NCBI GenBank assembly: GCA_900766045.1
Contig: CAAFTW010000039.1
Span: forward strand, 1 to 36,927
Direction: 5' to 3'
Source of the DNA: Clostridia bacterium
GTDB taxonomy: Bacteria; Bacillota; Clostridia; Peptostreptococcales; Anaerovoracaceae
DNA: 36,927 nucleotides
Every line of letters begins with the position of its first letter. Position 1 is the first letter of the stretch. The notes below the pieces were generated by a model. It was not told where the DNA came from and made no database searches. It saw nothing but the letters and a program-made list of their open reading frames with translations. Both the position numbers and the translations under genes were made by a program. Below, in pieces: positions 22,907 to 30,942 of this stretch.

Positions 22907-23410
22907 ATGCGTAATACAATTGATGCTTCCAAGCTTGATCTGACGGAAACCATCATCAACATCAGACGTGTTGCCAAGACTGTTAAGGGCGGCCGCAACA
23001 TGAGATTCAGCGTTACAATCGTAGTCGGAGACCATAACGGCCACGTTGGCGTAGGTCTCGGAAAGTCTGCTGAGATTCCGGAAGCTGTCAGAAAGGCAAC
23101 AGAAGCTGCAAAGAAGAATATGATTTATGTTCCAATGGTTGGAACAACAATTCCACACAGAAACATCGGTGTACACGGTGCTGCAAGAGTTCTTCTGATG
23201 CCGGCTCCAGCCGGAACAGGAGTACTGGCAGGATCTTCTGCACGTACAGTTCTGGAGTCTGCAGGTATCCGCGACGTCAGAGCTAAGTCCGTTGGATCTG
23301 ACAACTCCGGAAACATTGCCCTGGCTACACTGGAAGGTCTCAGAGAGCTGAAGACTGTTGAGAGTGTTGCAAAGCTGAGAGGCAAGACACCGGAAGAGAT
23401 TATGAGATAA
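22907..23410 (+). CDS. rpsE: 30S ribosomal protein S5 (uS5)
   Basis: 167 residues. The N-terminal dsRNA-binding-like domain has RRVAKTVKGGRNMRFSVTIV and VGDHNGHVGVGLGKSAEIPE; the C-terminal part has GTGVLAGSSARTVLESAGIRD. S5 acts in decoding accuracy and mRNA entry together with S3 and S4. Confidence 0.97.
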   Translation: MRNTIDASKLDLTETIINIRRVAKTVKGGRNMRFSVTIVVGDHNGHVGVGLGKSAEIPEAVRKATEAAKKNMIYVPMVGTTIPHRNIGVHGAARVLLMPAPAGTGVLAGSSARTVLESAGIRDVRAKSVGSDNSGNIALATLEGLRELKTVESVAKLRGKTPEEIMR

Positions 23411-23423
23411 CAGGAGGAAGACA

Positions 23424-23606
23424 ATGGCTGGTAAAATTAAAATCACATTGACAAAAAGCCCGATTGGTGCTTCCCCTAAGCAGAAGAAAGTTGTTGAAGC
23501 ACTCGGACTTAAGAAGATGCACCATTCTGTTGTATTAGAAGACACACCGGCAGCACGCGGTGCTGTTGCCAAGGTTCCGCATCTTCTCACTGTAGAAGAA
23601 GTATAG
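23424..23606 (+). CDS. rpmD: 50S ribosomal protein L30 (uL30)
   Basis: 60 residues, the short bacterial form: KIKITLTKSPIGASPKQKKV followed by LGLKKMHHSVVLEDTPAARG. AGGAGG precedes the ATG. Confidence 0.96.
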   Translation: MAGKIKITLTKSPIGASPKQKKVVEALGLKKMHHSVVLEDTPAARGAVAKVPHLLTVEEV

Positions 23607-23626
23607 AGTAGGAGGTGCGAACTAGA

Positions 23627-24067
23627 ATGAAGCTGCATGATTATATTGCACCAGCAGGTGCTAAGAAATCCCGCAAGAGAAAGGGCCGCGGCAATGCTAC
23701 TGGTCAGGGAAAGACCGGCGGCAGAGGAATGAACGGCCAGAAGCAGAGAAGCGGCGGCGGAGTAAGACTTGGTTTCGAGGGAGGCCAGATGCCGCTGTAC
23801 AGACGTCTGCCGAAGAGAGGATTCACCAACATTTTCGCGACAGAGTATGCTGCGATTAATGTAGATGTCCTCAACAGATTTGAAGACGGAACAGTTGTTA
23901 CGCCGGAGCTCTTGAAAGACGCTGGCGTCGTAAAGAAGCTCAATGACGGTGTTAAGATTCTCGGAGATGGTGAACTCCAGAAGAAGCTGACTGTTCAGGC
24001 TAGCAAATTCACTAAGAGTGCAAAAGAGAAGATCGAAGCAGCCGGCGGAAAGGCCGAGGTGATTTAA
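23627..24067 (+). CDS. rplO: 50S ribosomal protein L15 (uL15)
   Basis: 146 residues. The start is placed at ATG 23627 (MKLHDYIAPAGAKKSRKRKG), 11 bases after GGAGG; an in-frame GTG at 23615 overlaps that site. The Gly/Arg-rich N-terminal tail (GRGNATGQGKTGGRGMNGQK) threads into the 50S subunit, and FEGGQMPLYRRLPKRGF is the signature. The stop directly abuts the secY ATG. Confidence 0.96.
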   Translation: MKLHDYIAPAGAKKSRKRKGRGNATGQGKTGGRGMNGQKQRSGGGVRLGFEGGQMPLYRRLPKRGFTNIFATEYAAINVDVLNRFEDGTVVTPELLKDAGVVKKLNDGVKILGDGELQKKLTVQASKFTKSAKEKIEAAGGKAEVI

Positions 24068-25354
24068 ATGGAAATGTTAAAGACCATTCGCCAGGCTTTC
24101 ACTGTTAAAGAAATCAGGCGTAAAATGATCTTCACATTACTGATGCTCGTTGTATTCCGGATCGGGTCCAACATCCCGGTTCCGGGAATCAACCACGAGG
24201 TACTGGCCCAGATGTTTACCAGCGGTAACATGGGAATCCTCGAGTTGTTCAACTTGTTCTCCGGTGGATCTTTTGCAAACTTTACTGTGTTTGCACTTAG
24301 TGTAACGCCGTACATTACGGCATCCATCATCGTCCAGCTGCTGACTGTAGCCTTCCCGTATTTTGAACGGCTGGCTAAAGAAGGCCTGGAAGGACGTAAG
24401 AAGATGGCGCAGATCACGCGTTATATGTCAGTCGCTCTGGCTGTCATTCAGGCGCTGGGTCTGACATTCGGTCTGTTTAGAAAGGCGATTATTAATCAGT
24501 CGGTCTTTAACTTCATTGTAATCACATTGATCCTGACTGCAGGAACAACATTCCTGATGTGGCTGGGAGAGCAGATTAATGAATATGGAGTAGGAAACGG
24601 AATCTCACTGCTGATTTTCGGCGGCATCATTGCCAGAATCCCGAGCCAGATTTCCGAAATCGGAAGCAAGGTAAGCGGTGGCTCCATGTCCGTTATTTCA
24701 CTGATTCTCTTCATTATCTTTGCGATCGTCGTAGTAGTCGGCATCATCGCAATCCAGCAGGGAACCAGAAAGATTCCGGTTCAGTACGCAAAGCGTGTTG
24801 TCGGAAGAAAGATGTACGGCGGACAGTCCACACATATTCCACTGAAAGTCAACCAGGCCGGAGTAATTCCGATCATCTTTGCACTTTCACTGCTCCAGTT
24901 CCCGCTGACCATCATGTACTTCTTCCCGGATACCGGGTTCTACAGATTCTGTGAGAAGTACCTGTCACCGGCAGGAAGCCCTGGAGTTTGGGTTTATGCA
25001 GTATTGAATGTCGCGCTGATTATCTTCTTTAACTATTTCTACACAGCGATTACCTTTAATCCGGTAGAAATTTCTAAAGATATGAAAGCCAATGGCGGAT
25101 TCATTCCTGGAATTCGTCCGGGAAAGCCGACCACAGAGTATCTGAGCAATGTAATGTCCAGAATCTCCATTGTCGGAGCAATTTTCCTGGCTGTTGTAGC
25201 AACACTTCCTACACTGGTTTCCCAGTACACCGGACTGGATATCCGTTTCGGCGGAACATCCCTTCTGATTGCCGTAGGAGTTGCGCTTGATACTGTACAG
25301 CAGCTGCAGAATCAGATGCTGATGAGAAATTACCGAGGCTTTCTTAATAAATAG
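24068..25354 (+). CDS. secY: Protein translocase subunit SecY
   Basis: Channel-forming subunit of the Sec translocon, 428 residues with about ten membrane helices. Recognisable parts are RRKMIFTLLMLVVFRIGSNI, PVPGIN, the plug region LFNLFSGGSFANFTVFALSV, TPYITASIIVQLLTVAFPYF, and the cytoplasmic loops RKIPVQYAKR and GGFIPGIRPGKPTTEYL. Its ATG immediately follows the rplO stop with no gap, so translation is probably coupled. secY in the spc operon is the universal arrangement. Confidence 0.98.
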   Translation: MEMLKTIRQAFTVKEIRRKMIFTLLMLVVFRIGSNIPVPGINHEVLAQMFTSGNMGILELFNLFSGGSFANFTVFALSVTPYITASIIVQLLTVAFPYFERLAKEGLEGRKKMAQITRYMSVALAVIQALGLTFGLFRKAIINQSVFNFIVITLILTAGTTFLMWLGEQINEYGVGNGISLLIFGGIIARIPSQISEIGSKVSGGSMSVISLILFIIFAIVVVVGIIAIQQGTRKIPVQYAKRVVGRKMYGGQSTHIPLKVNQAGVIPIIFALSLLQFPLTIMYFFPDTGFYRFCEKYLSPAGSPGVWVYAVLNVALIIFFNYFYTAITFNPVEISKDMKANGGFIPGIRPGKPTTEYLSNVMSRISIVGAIFLAVVATLPTLVSQYTGLDIRFGGTSLLIAVGVALDTVQQLQNQMLMRNYRGFLNK

Positions 25355-25380
25355 TGCGGAAAAGAATGGGAGATGAAATT

Positions 25381-26028
25381 ATGATCAGAACAATTCTTTT
25401 AGGCCCTCCGGGAGCAGGCAAAGGTACACAGGCAGCTAAGATTGTTGAGAAATACCACATTCCTCACATCTCCACCGGTGATATTTTCAGAGAGAATATC
25501 AGCAAGGGCACCGCGCTTGGCAAGAAGGCAAAAGAATACATGGACAAAGGAGAACTTGTTCCGGATGATCTCGTCATTGAAATTGCAACCAACCGTCTTC
25601 TGGCGGATGACTGCAAGAAGGGCTTCATCCTGGACGGTTTCCCGAGAACTGTCCATCAGGCTGAAAAGCTTGATGAGTTCCTGAAGCAGCACGATATGCC
25701 GCTTACAGTGGTAATTAATCTTGAGGTTGAGGATAAGGTCCTCATGGAACGCATCACCGGCCGCCGTGTCTGCCCGAAGTGTGGCGCAAGCTATCACGTA
25801 ACGGGCATGCCTCCTAAGAAGGAAGGCATCTGCGATGTCTGCGGATCGGAACTCGTTCAGAGAAAAGATGACAACGTTGAAACTGCCACAAACAGAATCA
25901 GCGTTTATAACAAGCAGACAAAACCGCTGATCGATTATTACGAGAAGGCGGGAATCATCGCAAACATTGACGGCTCCACACCGCTGCCAGTGACGTTTAA
26001 AAACGTCTCCGCTGCGCTTGAAGCTTAA
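25381..26028 (+). CDS. adk: Adenylate kinase, zinc-binding lid type
   Basis: Interconverts ATP + AMP and 2 ADP. The 215 residues contain P-loop GPPGAGKGT at 8-16, the AMP-binding FILDGFPRT, and a long LID with four cysteines (VCPKCGASYH and GICDVCGSE), the structural zinc site of Gram-positive enzymes. I chose ATG 25381 behind GGGAGATG. An upstream in-frame GTG overlapping the secY stop would add nine residues absent from the family. In most Clostridia map follows adk; here infA follows directly. Confidence 0.97.
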   Translation: MIRTILLGPPGAGKGTQAAKIVEKYHIPHISTGDIFRENISKGTALGKKAKEYMDKGELVPDDLVIEIATNRLLADDCKKGFILDGFPRTVHQAEKLDEFLKQHDMPLTVVINLEVEDKVLMERITGRRVCPKCGASYHVTGMPPKKEGICDVCGSELVQRKDDNVETATNRISVYNKQTKPLIDYYEKAGIIANIDGSTPLPVTFKNVSAALEA

Positions 26029-26085
26029 TCAGCTTCATAAGGCGGACGGGCCAGAAGTTCACACATGAAGAAAGAGGTGTAGAAT

Positions 26086-26307
26086 TTGGCAAAAAAAGAC
26101 GTGATTGAAGCTATGGGAACCGTTGTCGATGCACAGCCGAATGCAATGTTTAAGGTTAAGCTCGAAAATGGTTTTGAGGTTGAGGCGCACATTTCAGGAA
26201 AAATCAGAATGAATTACATCAGGATTCTGCCTGGTGACAAGGTAAAGGTGGAGCTTTCCCCTTACGACCTGACCCGCGGCAGAATCGTCTGGAGAGACAG
26301 AGGCTAG
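26086..26307 (+). CDS. infA: Translation initiation factor IF-1
   Basis: 73 residues, a single OB fold that binds the 30S A site during initiation. The sequence MAKKDVIEAMGTVVDAQPN and HISGKIRMNYIRILPGDKVK are diagnostic. It starts with TTG at 26086 behind AGAGGTG, the only start that gives the family N-terminus. No map gene or KOW-domain protein gene precedes it. Confidence 0.96.
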   Translation: MAKKDVIEAMGTVVDAQPNAMFKVKLENGFEVEAHISGKIRMNYIRILPGDKVKVELSPYDLTRGRIVWRDRG

Positions 26308-26357
26308 ACAATACGCCCTTGAAGGTGTATCCTTTGTCTGGTAACTGTAAGAACCAG
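26307..26357 (+). promoter_or_regulatory. Two overlapping hairpins between infA and rpmJ
   Basis: Hairpin 1 pairs GACAA (26307-26311) with TTGUC (26334-26338) and UACGCC with GGUGUA, leaving a four-base UCCU bulge. Hairpin 2 pairs TCTGG (26337-26341) with CCAGA (26353-26357) around a 12-base loop. They share two bases and so cannot both form completely. They precede the rpmJ ribosome-binding site. Function unknown. Confidence 0.45.
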
Positions 26358-26378
26358 AGCATTTGATAGGAGGTTGAC

Positions 26379-26492
26379 ATGAAAGTAAGAGCTTCTGTAA
26401 AACCTATCTGCGAGAAGTGCAAAGTGATCAAGAGACATGGCAAGGTCATGGTTATCTGTGAGAATCCTAAGCATAAGCAGAGACAGGGTTAA
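26379..26492 (+). CDS. rpmJ: 50S ribosomal protein L36, zinc-binding type (bL36)
   Basis: 37 residues: MKVRASVKPICEKCKVIKRH followed by GKVMVICENPKHKQRQG. The zinc ligands C11, C14, C27 and H32 are all present (C+ form). TAGGAGG lies before the ATG. It is followed by a strong terminator, which is unusual inside this cluster. Confidence 0.97.
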   Translation: MKVRASVKPICEKCKVIKRHGKVMVICENPKHKQRQG

Positions 26493-26522
26493 TCGATCAT
26501 ACAATTCTATAGATCAGAATAT

Positions 26523-26575
26523 AAACGCCAGGATGTTTTTGAAAAAGAACAAAAAACATTCTGGTGTTTTTTGTT
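26523..26575 (+). terminator. Intrinsic terminator between rpmJ and rpsM
   Basis: An 18-bp stem (26523-26540 with 26552-26569, G-U pairs included) around an 11-base loop, continuing into a T-run to 26572. It separates the spc operon from the alpha operon. Confidence 0.88.
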
Positions 26576-26576
26576 A

Positions 26577-26758
26577 ATACATGGTAAACTATGGGAGTTA
26601 CGCAAGTAACATTGTTTTTTGCTGTCTGCATACTGCAAGCCGATGGCTGGTTAAATTCCGCGGCTGGAGTTACAGTATGGGAGAGCGTGTAATGGGTGCG
26701 GCGCCGGGGCTGCATGCCAGTTATTATTACATTGAACACCTGTCTATATCGCTCCCGG
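26577..26758 (+). promoter_or_regulatory. Promoter region and structured leader of the alpha operon (rpsM)
   Basis: A possible extended -10 (TGGTAAACT, 26582-26590) follows the terminator, without a clear -35. The RNA then shows a GTTAC-GCAA-GTAAC hairpin (26597-26610) followed by a T-run. Next is a long hairpin with CATACTG/CAGTATG (26629-26635 with 26673-26679) and inner AGCCG/CGGCT. Last is a three-tier helix of GAGCG/CGCTC, TGTAAT/ATTACA and GGGTGCGGC with GCTGCATGCC (26683-26754). rpsD lies in this operon, and S4 represses alpha or rpsD transcripts through leader RNA in E. coli and Bacillus, so S4 feedback is a reasonable guess. Confidence 0.6.
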
Positions 26759-26791
26759 AGTAGTGACGGAAGATAGGAAAGGAGGAAGCGT

Positions 26792-27160
26792 ATGGCTCGT
26801 ATAGCCGGCGTAGATTTGCCGAGAGATAAGAGAGTTGAAATCGGACTCACTTATATCTATGGAATTGGCAGAACATCAGCCAAGAAAATCCTCGAAGAGT
26901 GTGGAATTAATCCAGACACGAGAGTCAAGGATCTGACTGAGGATGAGGCTGGTAAGATCAGAAAGGTCATCGACAGCGAATATATGGTTGAAGGTGATCT
27001 CAGACGTGAAGTTTCCATGAACATCAAGCGTTTGATGGAGATCGGAAGCTACAGAGGAATCAGACATAGAAGAAGTCTTCCTGTTAGAGGTCAGAAGACC
27101 AAGACCAACGCTCGTACTCGCAAGGGTCCTAAGAGAACTGTTGGCAGAAAAAAGAAATAA
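26792..27160 (+). CDS. rpsM: 30S ribosomal protein S13 (uS13)
   Basis: 122 residues. MARIAGVDLPRDKRVEIGLT, YGIGRTSAKKIL and SYRGIRHRRSLPVRGQKTKT are diagnostic. S13 bridges the 30S head to the 50S subunit and touches P-site tRNA. AAAGGAGG precedes the ATG. First gene of the alpha operon, behind its own leader. Confidence 0.98.
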   Translation: MARIAGVDLPRDKRVEIGLTYIYGIGRTSAKKILEECGINPDTRVKDLTEDEAGKIRKVIDSEYMVEGDLRREVSMNIKRLMEIGSYRGIRHRRSLPVRGQKTKTNARTRKGPKRTVGRKKK

Positions 27161-27178
27161 GGAAGGAGGACGTAAGAT

Positions 27179-27580
27179 ATGCCTAAGAATCAGAAGAACA
27201 AAACGACTAGAAGAAAGAAGATCCAGCGTAAGAACATTACAAAGGGTCAGGCTCATATTCAGTCCACTTTTAACAATACACTCGTAACACTGACAGACAT
27301 GGACGGAAACGCTCTGTCCTGGTCCAGTGCGGGTTCCCTCGGATTCAGAGGATCTAAGAAGTCCACTCCGTTCGCAGCACAGATGGCAGCAGAGACAGCT
27401 ACTAAGGCTGCTATGGAGCATGGCCTGAAGACAGTTGAAGTTTATGTAAAGGGACCGGGTTCCGGAAGAGAGTCCGCAATCCGTGCTCTGCAGGCAGCAG
27501 GCCTGGAGATCACAATGATCAAGGATATCACACCGATTCCGCATAACGGATGCCGTCCGCCGAAGAGAAGAAGAGTCTGA
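27179..27580 (+). CDS. rpsK: 30S ribosomal protein S11 (uS11)
   Basis: 133 residues. GQAHIQSTFNNTLVTLTDMD, VYVKGPGSGRESAIRALQAAG and PHNGCRPPKRRRV are the signature segments. S11 lines the mRNA exit path on the platform. Confidence 0.98.
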   Translation: MPKNQKNKTTRRKKIQRKNITKGQAHIQSTFNNTLVTLTDMDGNALSWSSAGSLGFRGSKKSTPFAAQMAAETATKAAMEHGLKTVEVYVKGPGSGRESAIRALQAAGLEITMIKDITPIPHNGCRPPKRRRV

Positions 27581-27603
27581 TGGAAGGGAGGAGTAAGTAA
27601 ACT

Positions 27604-28224
27604 ATGGCTAGATATACATGTGCTAACTGCAGACTGTGCAGAAGAGAAGGCCAGAAGATGTTCCTGAAGGGAGACAGATGCTATGGCCCTAAGTGTGCGC
27701 TGGATAAGAAAAGCTACGCTCCTGGACAGCATGGTCAGATGAGACATAAGATGTCTGAGTATGGAATGCAGCTCAGAGAAAAGCAGAAGGCGAAGAGATT
27801 CTACGGAATCCAGGAAACACAGTTCAGAAACCTGTTCGAGAGAGCAGACAGAGCGAACGGTGTTACCGGTGACAACCTGCTCGTACTGCTTGAGCGCAGA
27901 CTGGACAATGTCGTATACAGACTGGGATTTGCATCTTCCAGAAAAGAAGCAAGACAGATGGTTGTACACGGTCATTTCAGACTGAATGGCAAGAAGGTTA
28001 ACTCTCCTTCCCTGGAGATCAAGGCCGGAGATGTCATCAAGGTTAAGGAGAAGAGCCAGAACTCTCCTAAGTTTAAGGAAATCAGAGACATGCAGATTAC
28101 TGTACCGTCCTGGCTGTCTGTAGACGTTGACAAGCTGGAAGGTAAGGTACTGGTGCTGCCGACCAGAGAGGATATTGATACACCGATCGCAGAGCATCTG
28201 ATCGTCGAGTTGTACTCCAAATAA
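27604..28224 (+). CDS. rpsD: 30S ribosomal protein S4, zinc-binding type (uS4)
   Basis: 206 residues. The N-terminus carries a zinc site (C9, C12, C26, C31 in TCANCRLCRREG and RCYGPKCAL), the C+ form, and the S4/RNA-binding domain is NVVYRLGFASSRKEARQMVV. S4 nucleates 16S assembly and is a known feedback repressor of its operon in other bacteria; the leader before rpsM is the place to look for that here. Confidence 0.97.
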   Translation: MARYTCANCRLCRREGQKMFLKGDRCYGPKCALDKKSYAPGQHGQMRHKMSEYGMQLREKQKAKRFYGIQETQFRNLFERADRANGVTGDNLLVLLERRLDNVVYRLGFASSRKEARQMVVHGHFRLNGKKVNSPSLEIKAGDVIKVKEKSQNSPKFKEIRDMQITVPSWLSVDVDKLEGKVLVLPTREDIDTPIAEHLIVELYSK

Positions 28225-28271
28225 TAGCCTGCTGGAGGTTATAGCGTTTGGATTAAAAGGAGGTTTTTTTA

Positions 28272-29216
28272 GTGTTAGAAATCGAAAAACCAACGATAAG
28301 CAAAGAAATCAGCGACGATGGCAGATATGGAAAGTTTATCGTAGAACCTCTTGAAAGAGGATATGGTACGACTCTGGGCAACGCGATGAGAAGAATCCTA
28401 CTGAGTTCCCTTCCGGGAGCGGCAGTAACTTCTGTGAAAATTGACGGTATTCTTCATGAGTTCTCAACAATTCCTGGCGTTAAGGAAGACGTTACAGAAA
28501 TCATTCTGAACCTGAAGAATCTTGCTGTCCGCCTGAACGGTGAGGACACCAAGCGTGTCATCATCAACGCAGTCGGACCGAAGGAAGTCACAGCGGCAGA
28601 TATTGTCGGGGATGACAGTCTTGAGATTTTCAACCCGGATCTGCACATTGCGACTCTGGAGGAGAATGCCACACTGGTTATGGAGATCAACCTGGCCAGA
28701 GGACGCGGATATGTTCCGGCAGAGCAGAATAAGACAGAGAGCACACCGATTTCTGTTATTCCGGTTGATTCCATTTACACACCGGTAAGAAAAGTCAATT
28801 TCACCGTTGAAAATACCCGAGTAGGTCAGGTGACTGACTATGACAGACTAGTCCTTGAAATCTGGACCGACGGCTCCGTTACACCTGAAGAGGGCGTATC
28901 CATCGGAGCAAAGATCATGCGGGAGCATTTAAACCTCTTTATTGAGCTGGATGACTCCACGGGCAGCATGGAAATCATGGTCGAAAAGGAAGAAGACCAG
29001 AAGGAAAAGGCACTGGAGATGACCATTGAGGAGCTGGAGCTTTCTGTAAGATCTTATAACTGTCTGAAGCGCGCCAACATCAACACGGTTGAAGAGCTGA
29101 CGGAGAAGACAGAAGAAGATATGATGAAATTCCGCAACCTCGGTAAAAAGTCTCTGGAAGAAGTTAAGAATAAACTCGCCGAGCTCGGCCTCAGTCTGAA
29201 GCCGAGTGAGGAGTAA
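28272..29216 (+). CDS. rpoA: DNA-directed RNA polymerase subunit alpha
   Basis: 314 residues. The N-terminal assembly domain (about 1-230) shows GRYGKFIVEPLERGYGTTLG and NAMRRILLSSLPGAAVTSVK. The C-terminal domain (about 245-314), which binds UP elements and activators, shows LELSVRSYNCLKRANINTVE and FRNLGKKSLEEVKNKLAELG. Translation starts at GTG 28272, eight bases after AAAAGGAGG. The gene is in its usual place between rpsD and rplQ. Confidence 0.98.
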   Translation: MLEIEKPTISKEISDDGRYGKFIVEPLERGYGTTLGNAMRRILLSSLPGAAVTSVKIDGILHEFSTIPGVKEDVTEIILNLKNLAVRLNGEDTKRVIINAVGPKEVTAADIVGDDSLEIFNPDLHIATLEENATLVMEINLARGRGYVPAEQNKTESTPISVIPVDSIYTPVRKVNFTVENTRVGQVTDYDRLVLEIWTDGSVTPEEGVSIGAKIMREHLNLFIELDDSTGSMEIMVEKEEDQKEKALEMTIEELELSVRSYNCLKRANINTVEELTEKTEEDMMKFRNLGKKSLEEVKNKLAELGLSLKPSEE

Positions 29217-29233
29217 ACGGAAGGAGAATTGAC

Positions 29234-29575
29234 ATGCCGGGATATAGAAAACTGGGCAGAAACACCGCTCACAGAAAAGCGATGCTTAGAAATCTTGTCA
29301 CCGATCTCTTCAGAGAGGAGAGAATCTCCACTACAGATACACGTGCAAAAGAAGCAAGAAGAGAGGCTGAGAAGCTGATCACACTCGCAAAGCGCGGAGA
29401 TCTGGCTGCAAGAAGACAGGTTCTGGGTTATGTATATGATGAAGACGTTGTATCCAAGCTGTTCGACGACATTGCTCCGAGATATTCTGAGCGCAATGGC
29501 GGATACACCAGAATCCTCAAGCTGGGACCTCGCAGAGGCGACAACTCTGAGGTAGTATTCCTGGAGCTCGTATAG
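29234..29575 (+). CDS. rplQ: 50S ribosomal protein L17 (bL17)
   Basis: 113 residues. MPGYRKLGRNTAHRKAMLRN and RISTTDTRAKEARREAEKLI are diagnostic, as is the C-terminal GYTRILKLGPRRGDNSEVVF. Last gene of the alpha operon, followed by a terminator. In many Firmicutes ecfA1-ecfA2-ecfT-truA comes next; here it does not. Confidence 0.98.
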   Translation: MPGYRKLGRNTAHRKAMLRNLVTDLFREERISTTDTRAKEARREAEKLITLAKRGDLAARRQVLGYVYDEDVVSKLFDDIAPRYSERNGGYTRILKLGPRRGDNSEVVFLELV

Positions 29576-29605
29576 TATAGCGGTTTCAAGAGATAATGAA
29601 GATTT

Positions 29606-29636
29606 ACACCGGGGGAGTTTCCTCCGGTGTTTTTTT
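29606..29636 (+). terminator. Terminator of the S10-spc-alpha cluster
   Basis: ACACCGGGGG (29606-29615) and CCTCCGGTGT (29621-29630) form a 10-bp stem with one G-U around AGTTT, followed by six T. Confidence 0.93.
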
Positions 29637-29760
29637 CTGCTTAATGTAGTAGAATAGAATCAGAATACGCTCATGAAATCCCCGGCATGCTGAGCTGCGC
29701 GGGCGGCATGGGCGGCTAGTTCAGAATGGATATCTGCGAAAGAGATGTGAGGCTGCAGGG

Positions 29761-30942
29761 ATGAATCGTAATTTTAAACTGAAAGGAAATACATTTACGA
29801 AGCTGTTTACCGTCATGGTGCTGATCGATCTGCTTGTACCGAACGTTGTGTCGACTGTGATCATCGGTGTCATGCTGCTGTATGAACTGCTGACCTATCT
29901 GGCCGTGAAATCGGCAGAGAATATGAAGTTCAGCTCTGTCTGCGGCAAAAAAGAAGCGGCCAAGGGAGAACGGGTTATGGTGCGTCTGAAGGCTGAGGGA
30001 AAGGCCCAGGCTGTGATGTTCGCCTCCTGCCACGCCGAGATGAACGTGGAAAACATGCTGACGGGAGAAAACAGCGAGAATAAGGCAGATTTTGTCCTGA
30101 CCAGAAGGGGTGGCACAGGATATAAGATCAATGTGACGGAGACGCGCTGCGGCGTCGTTCACGTTACACTGAACAACGCCAGAATTCAGGATGCTTTTGG
30201 AAGGAAGAAAGAATATGTTCTGTCGGGTTCTCAGGCGGAGATCCTCTACAGACCGGAAATTCAGCCCGTAGAACTCCCGGAACGCTTCTTCGCGTCCGGA
30301 TCTGCCGGTGTATATCTTTTTGCGCGCGGAGCGGAATTTCATGGGGCCTTCTTAGGAGCAGGAGCATCGGAAAGCAGCTCCGGAAACCGTCAGAATGCGG
30401 ATTACACGGAGGTCAGCGGTAACGGAACCGGTCAGGGTTCCGGAACTTCACGGACATCCGGATCAGCGGCAGGCTTCAACCTGGACGGTTCCAGAAACTG
30501 GGTTGTCAAGGCTTTTGAACCGGTCGCCTTCTCATCCCTGGCCAATCAGCCAGTCTCCGGAAAGATCGGCATTCTGTTCTTAAACTACGTCCAGAAGGGC
30601 CATGTCATGACGCCGGAGAGAAAGTCGCGTCTTGCGGAATTTGCGCTGTCCACAGCCGACACCCTTGCAAAGGCCGGTCTGCAGCATGAATTTTTCTGGC
30701 TTGGGAAAGCCGCAGATGGTTCTGCAGCCTGCGTCCGCCGCAGCCATAATAACAGTGATGATGTTCAGAAAACAGCGATGGAGCTGATGCGCACCGGTTA
30801 CACGGAAGAAAACGGCGCGGAAATTCTGAAACAGGCCATCCGGCCAGGGGAAATTCAGTCCTTTCTGCTGATTTCTGCCGGAGGCGACCAGGAAGGCGCG
30901 CTGTTCGGCGAACTGGGCAGTGTGAGAATGCTGAAAGTATAG
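29761..30942 (+). CDS. Divergent DUF58-like membrane-anchored protein
   Basis: 393 residues, function unknown. Two hydrophobic segments at about 13-50 (FTKLFTVMVLIDLLVPNVVS and TVIIGVMLLYELLTYLAV) anchor it. A beta-rich region follows, and ARIQDAFGRKKEYVL, then EILYRPEIQPVEL resembles the 'DPFGLF ... vlVyP' stretch of DUF58 proteins. A Ser/Gly/Thr-rich linker lies at about 200-240, followed by a 150-residue alpha/beta part that I cannot assign but could be a degenerate von Willebrand A-like domain. The usual DUF58 neighbours (MoxR ATPase, transglutaminase) are absent. The ribosome-binding site is poor; a 12-codon upstream frame (29726-29764) ends in TGA overlapping this ATG and may couple translation. 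Confidence 0.6.
   Translation: MNRNFKLKGNTFTKLFTVMVLIDLLVPNVVSTVIIGVMLLYELLTYLAVKSAENMKFSSVCGKKEAAKGERVMVRLKAEGKAQAVMFASCHAEMNVENMLTGENSENKADFVLTRRGGTGYKINVTETRCGVVHVTLNNARIQDAFGRKKEYVLSGSQAEILYRPEIQPVELPERFFASGSAGVYLFARGAEFHGAFLGAGASESSSGNRQNADYTEVSGNGTGQGSGTSRTSGSAAGFNLDGSRNWVVKAFEPVAFSSLANQPVSGKIGILFLNYVQKGHVMTPERKSRLAEFALSTADTLAKAGLQHEFFWLGKAADGSAACVRRSHNNSDDVQKTAMELMRTGYTEENGAEILKQAIRPGEIQSFLLISAGGDQEGALFGELGSVRMLKV

Noticed and set aside
26660..26770. A fourth copy of the AGWAUG/CCGCURU loop in the rpsM leader
   Set aside because: AGTATGGGAG and CTCCCGGAGT look similar, but the 3' side reads CGGAG instead of CGCUR and the helix does not continue outward in the same way.
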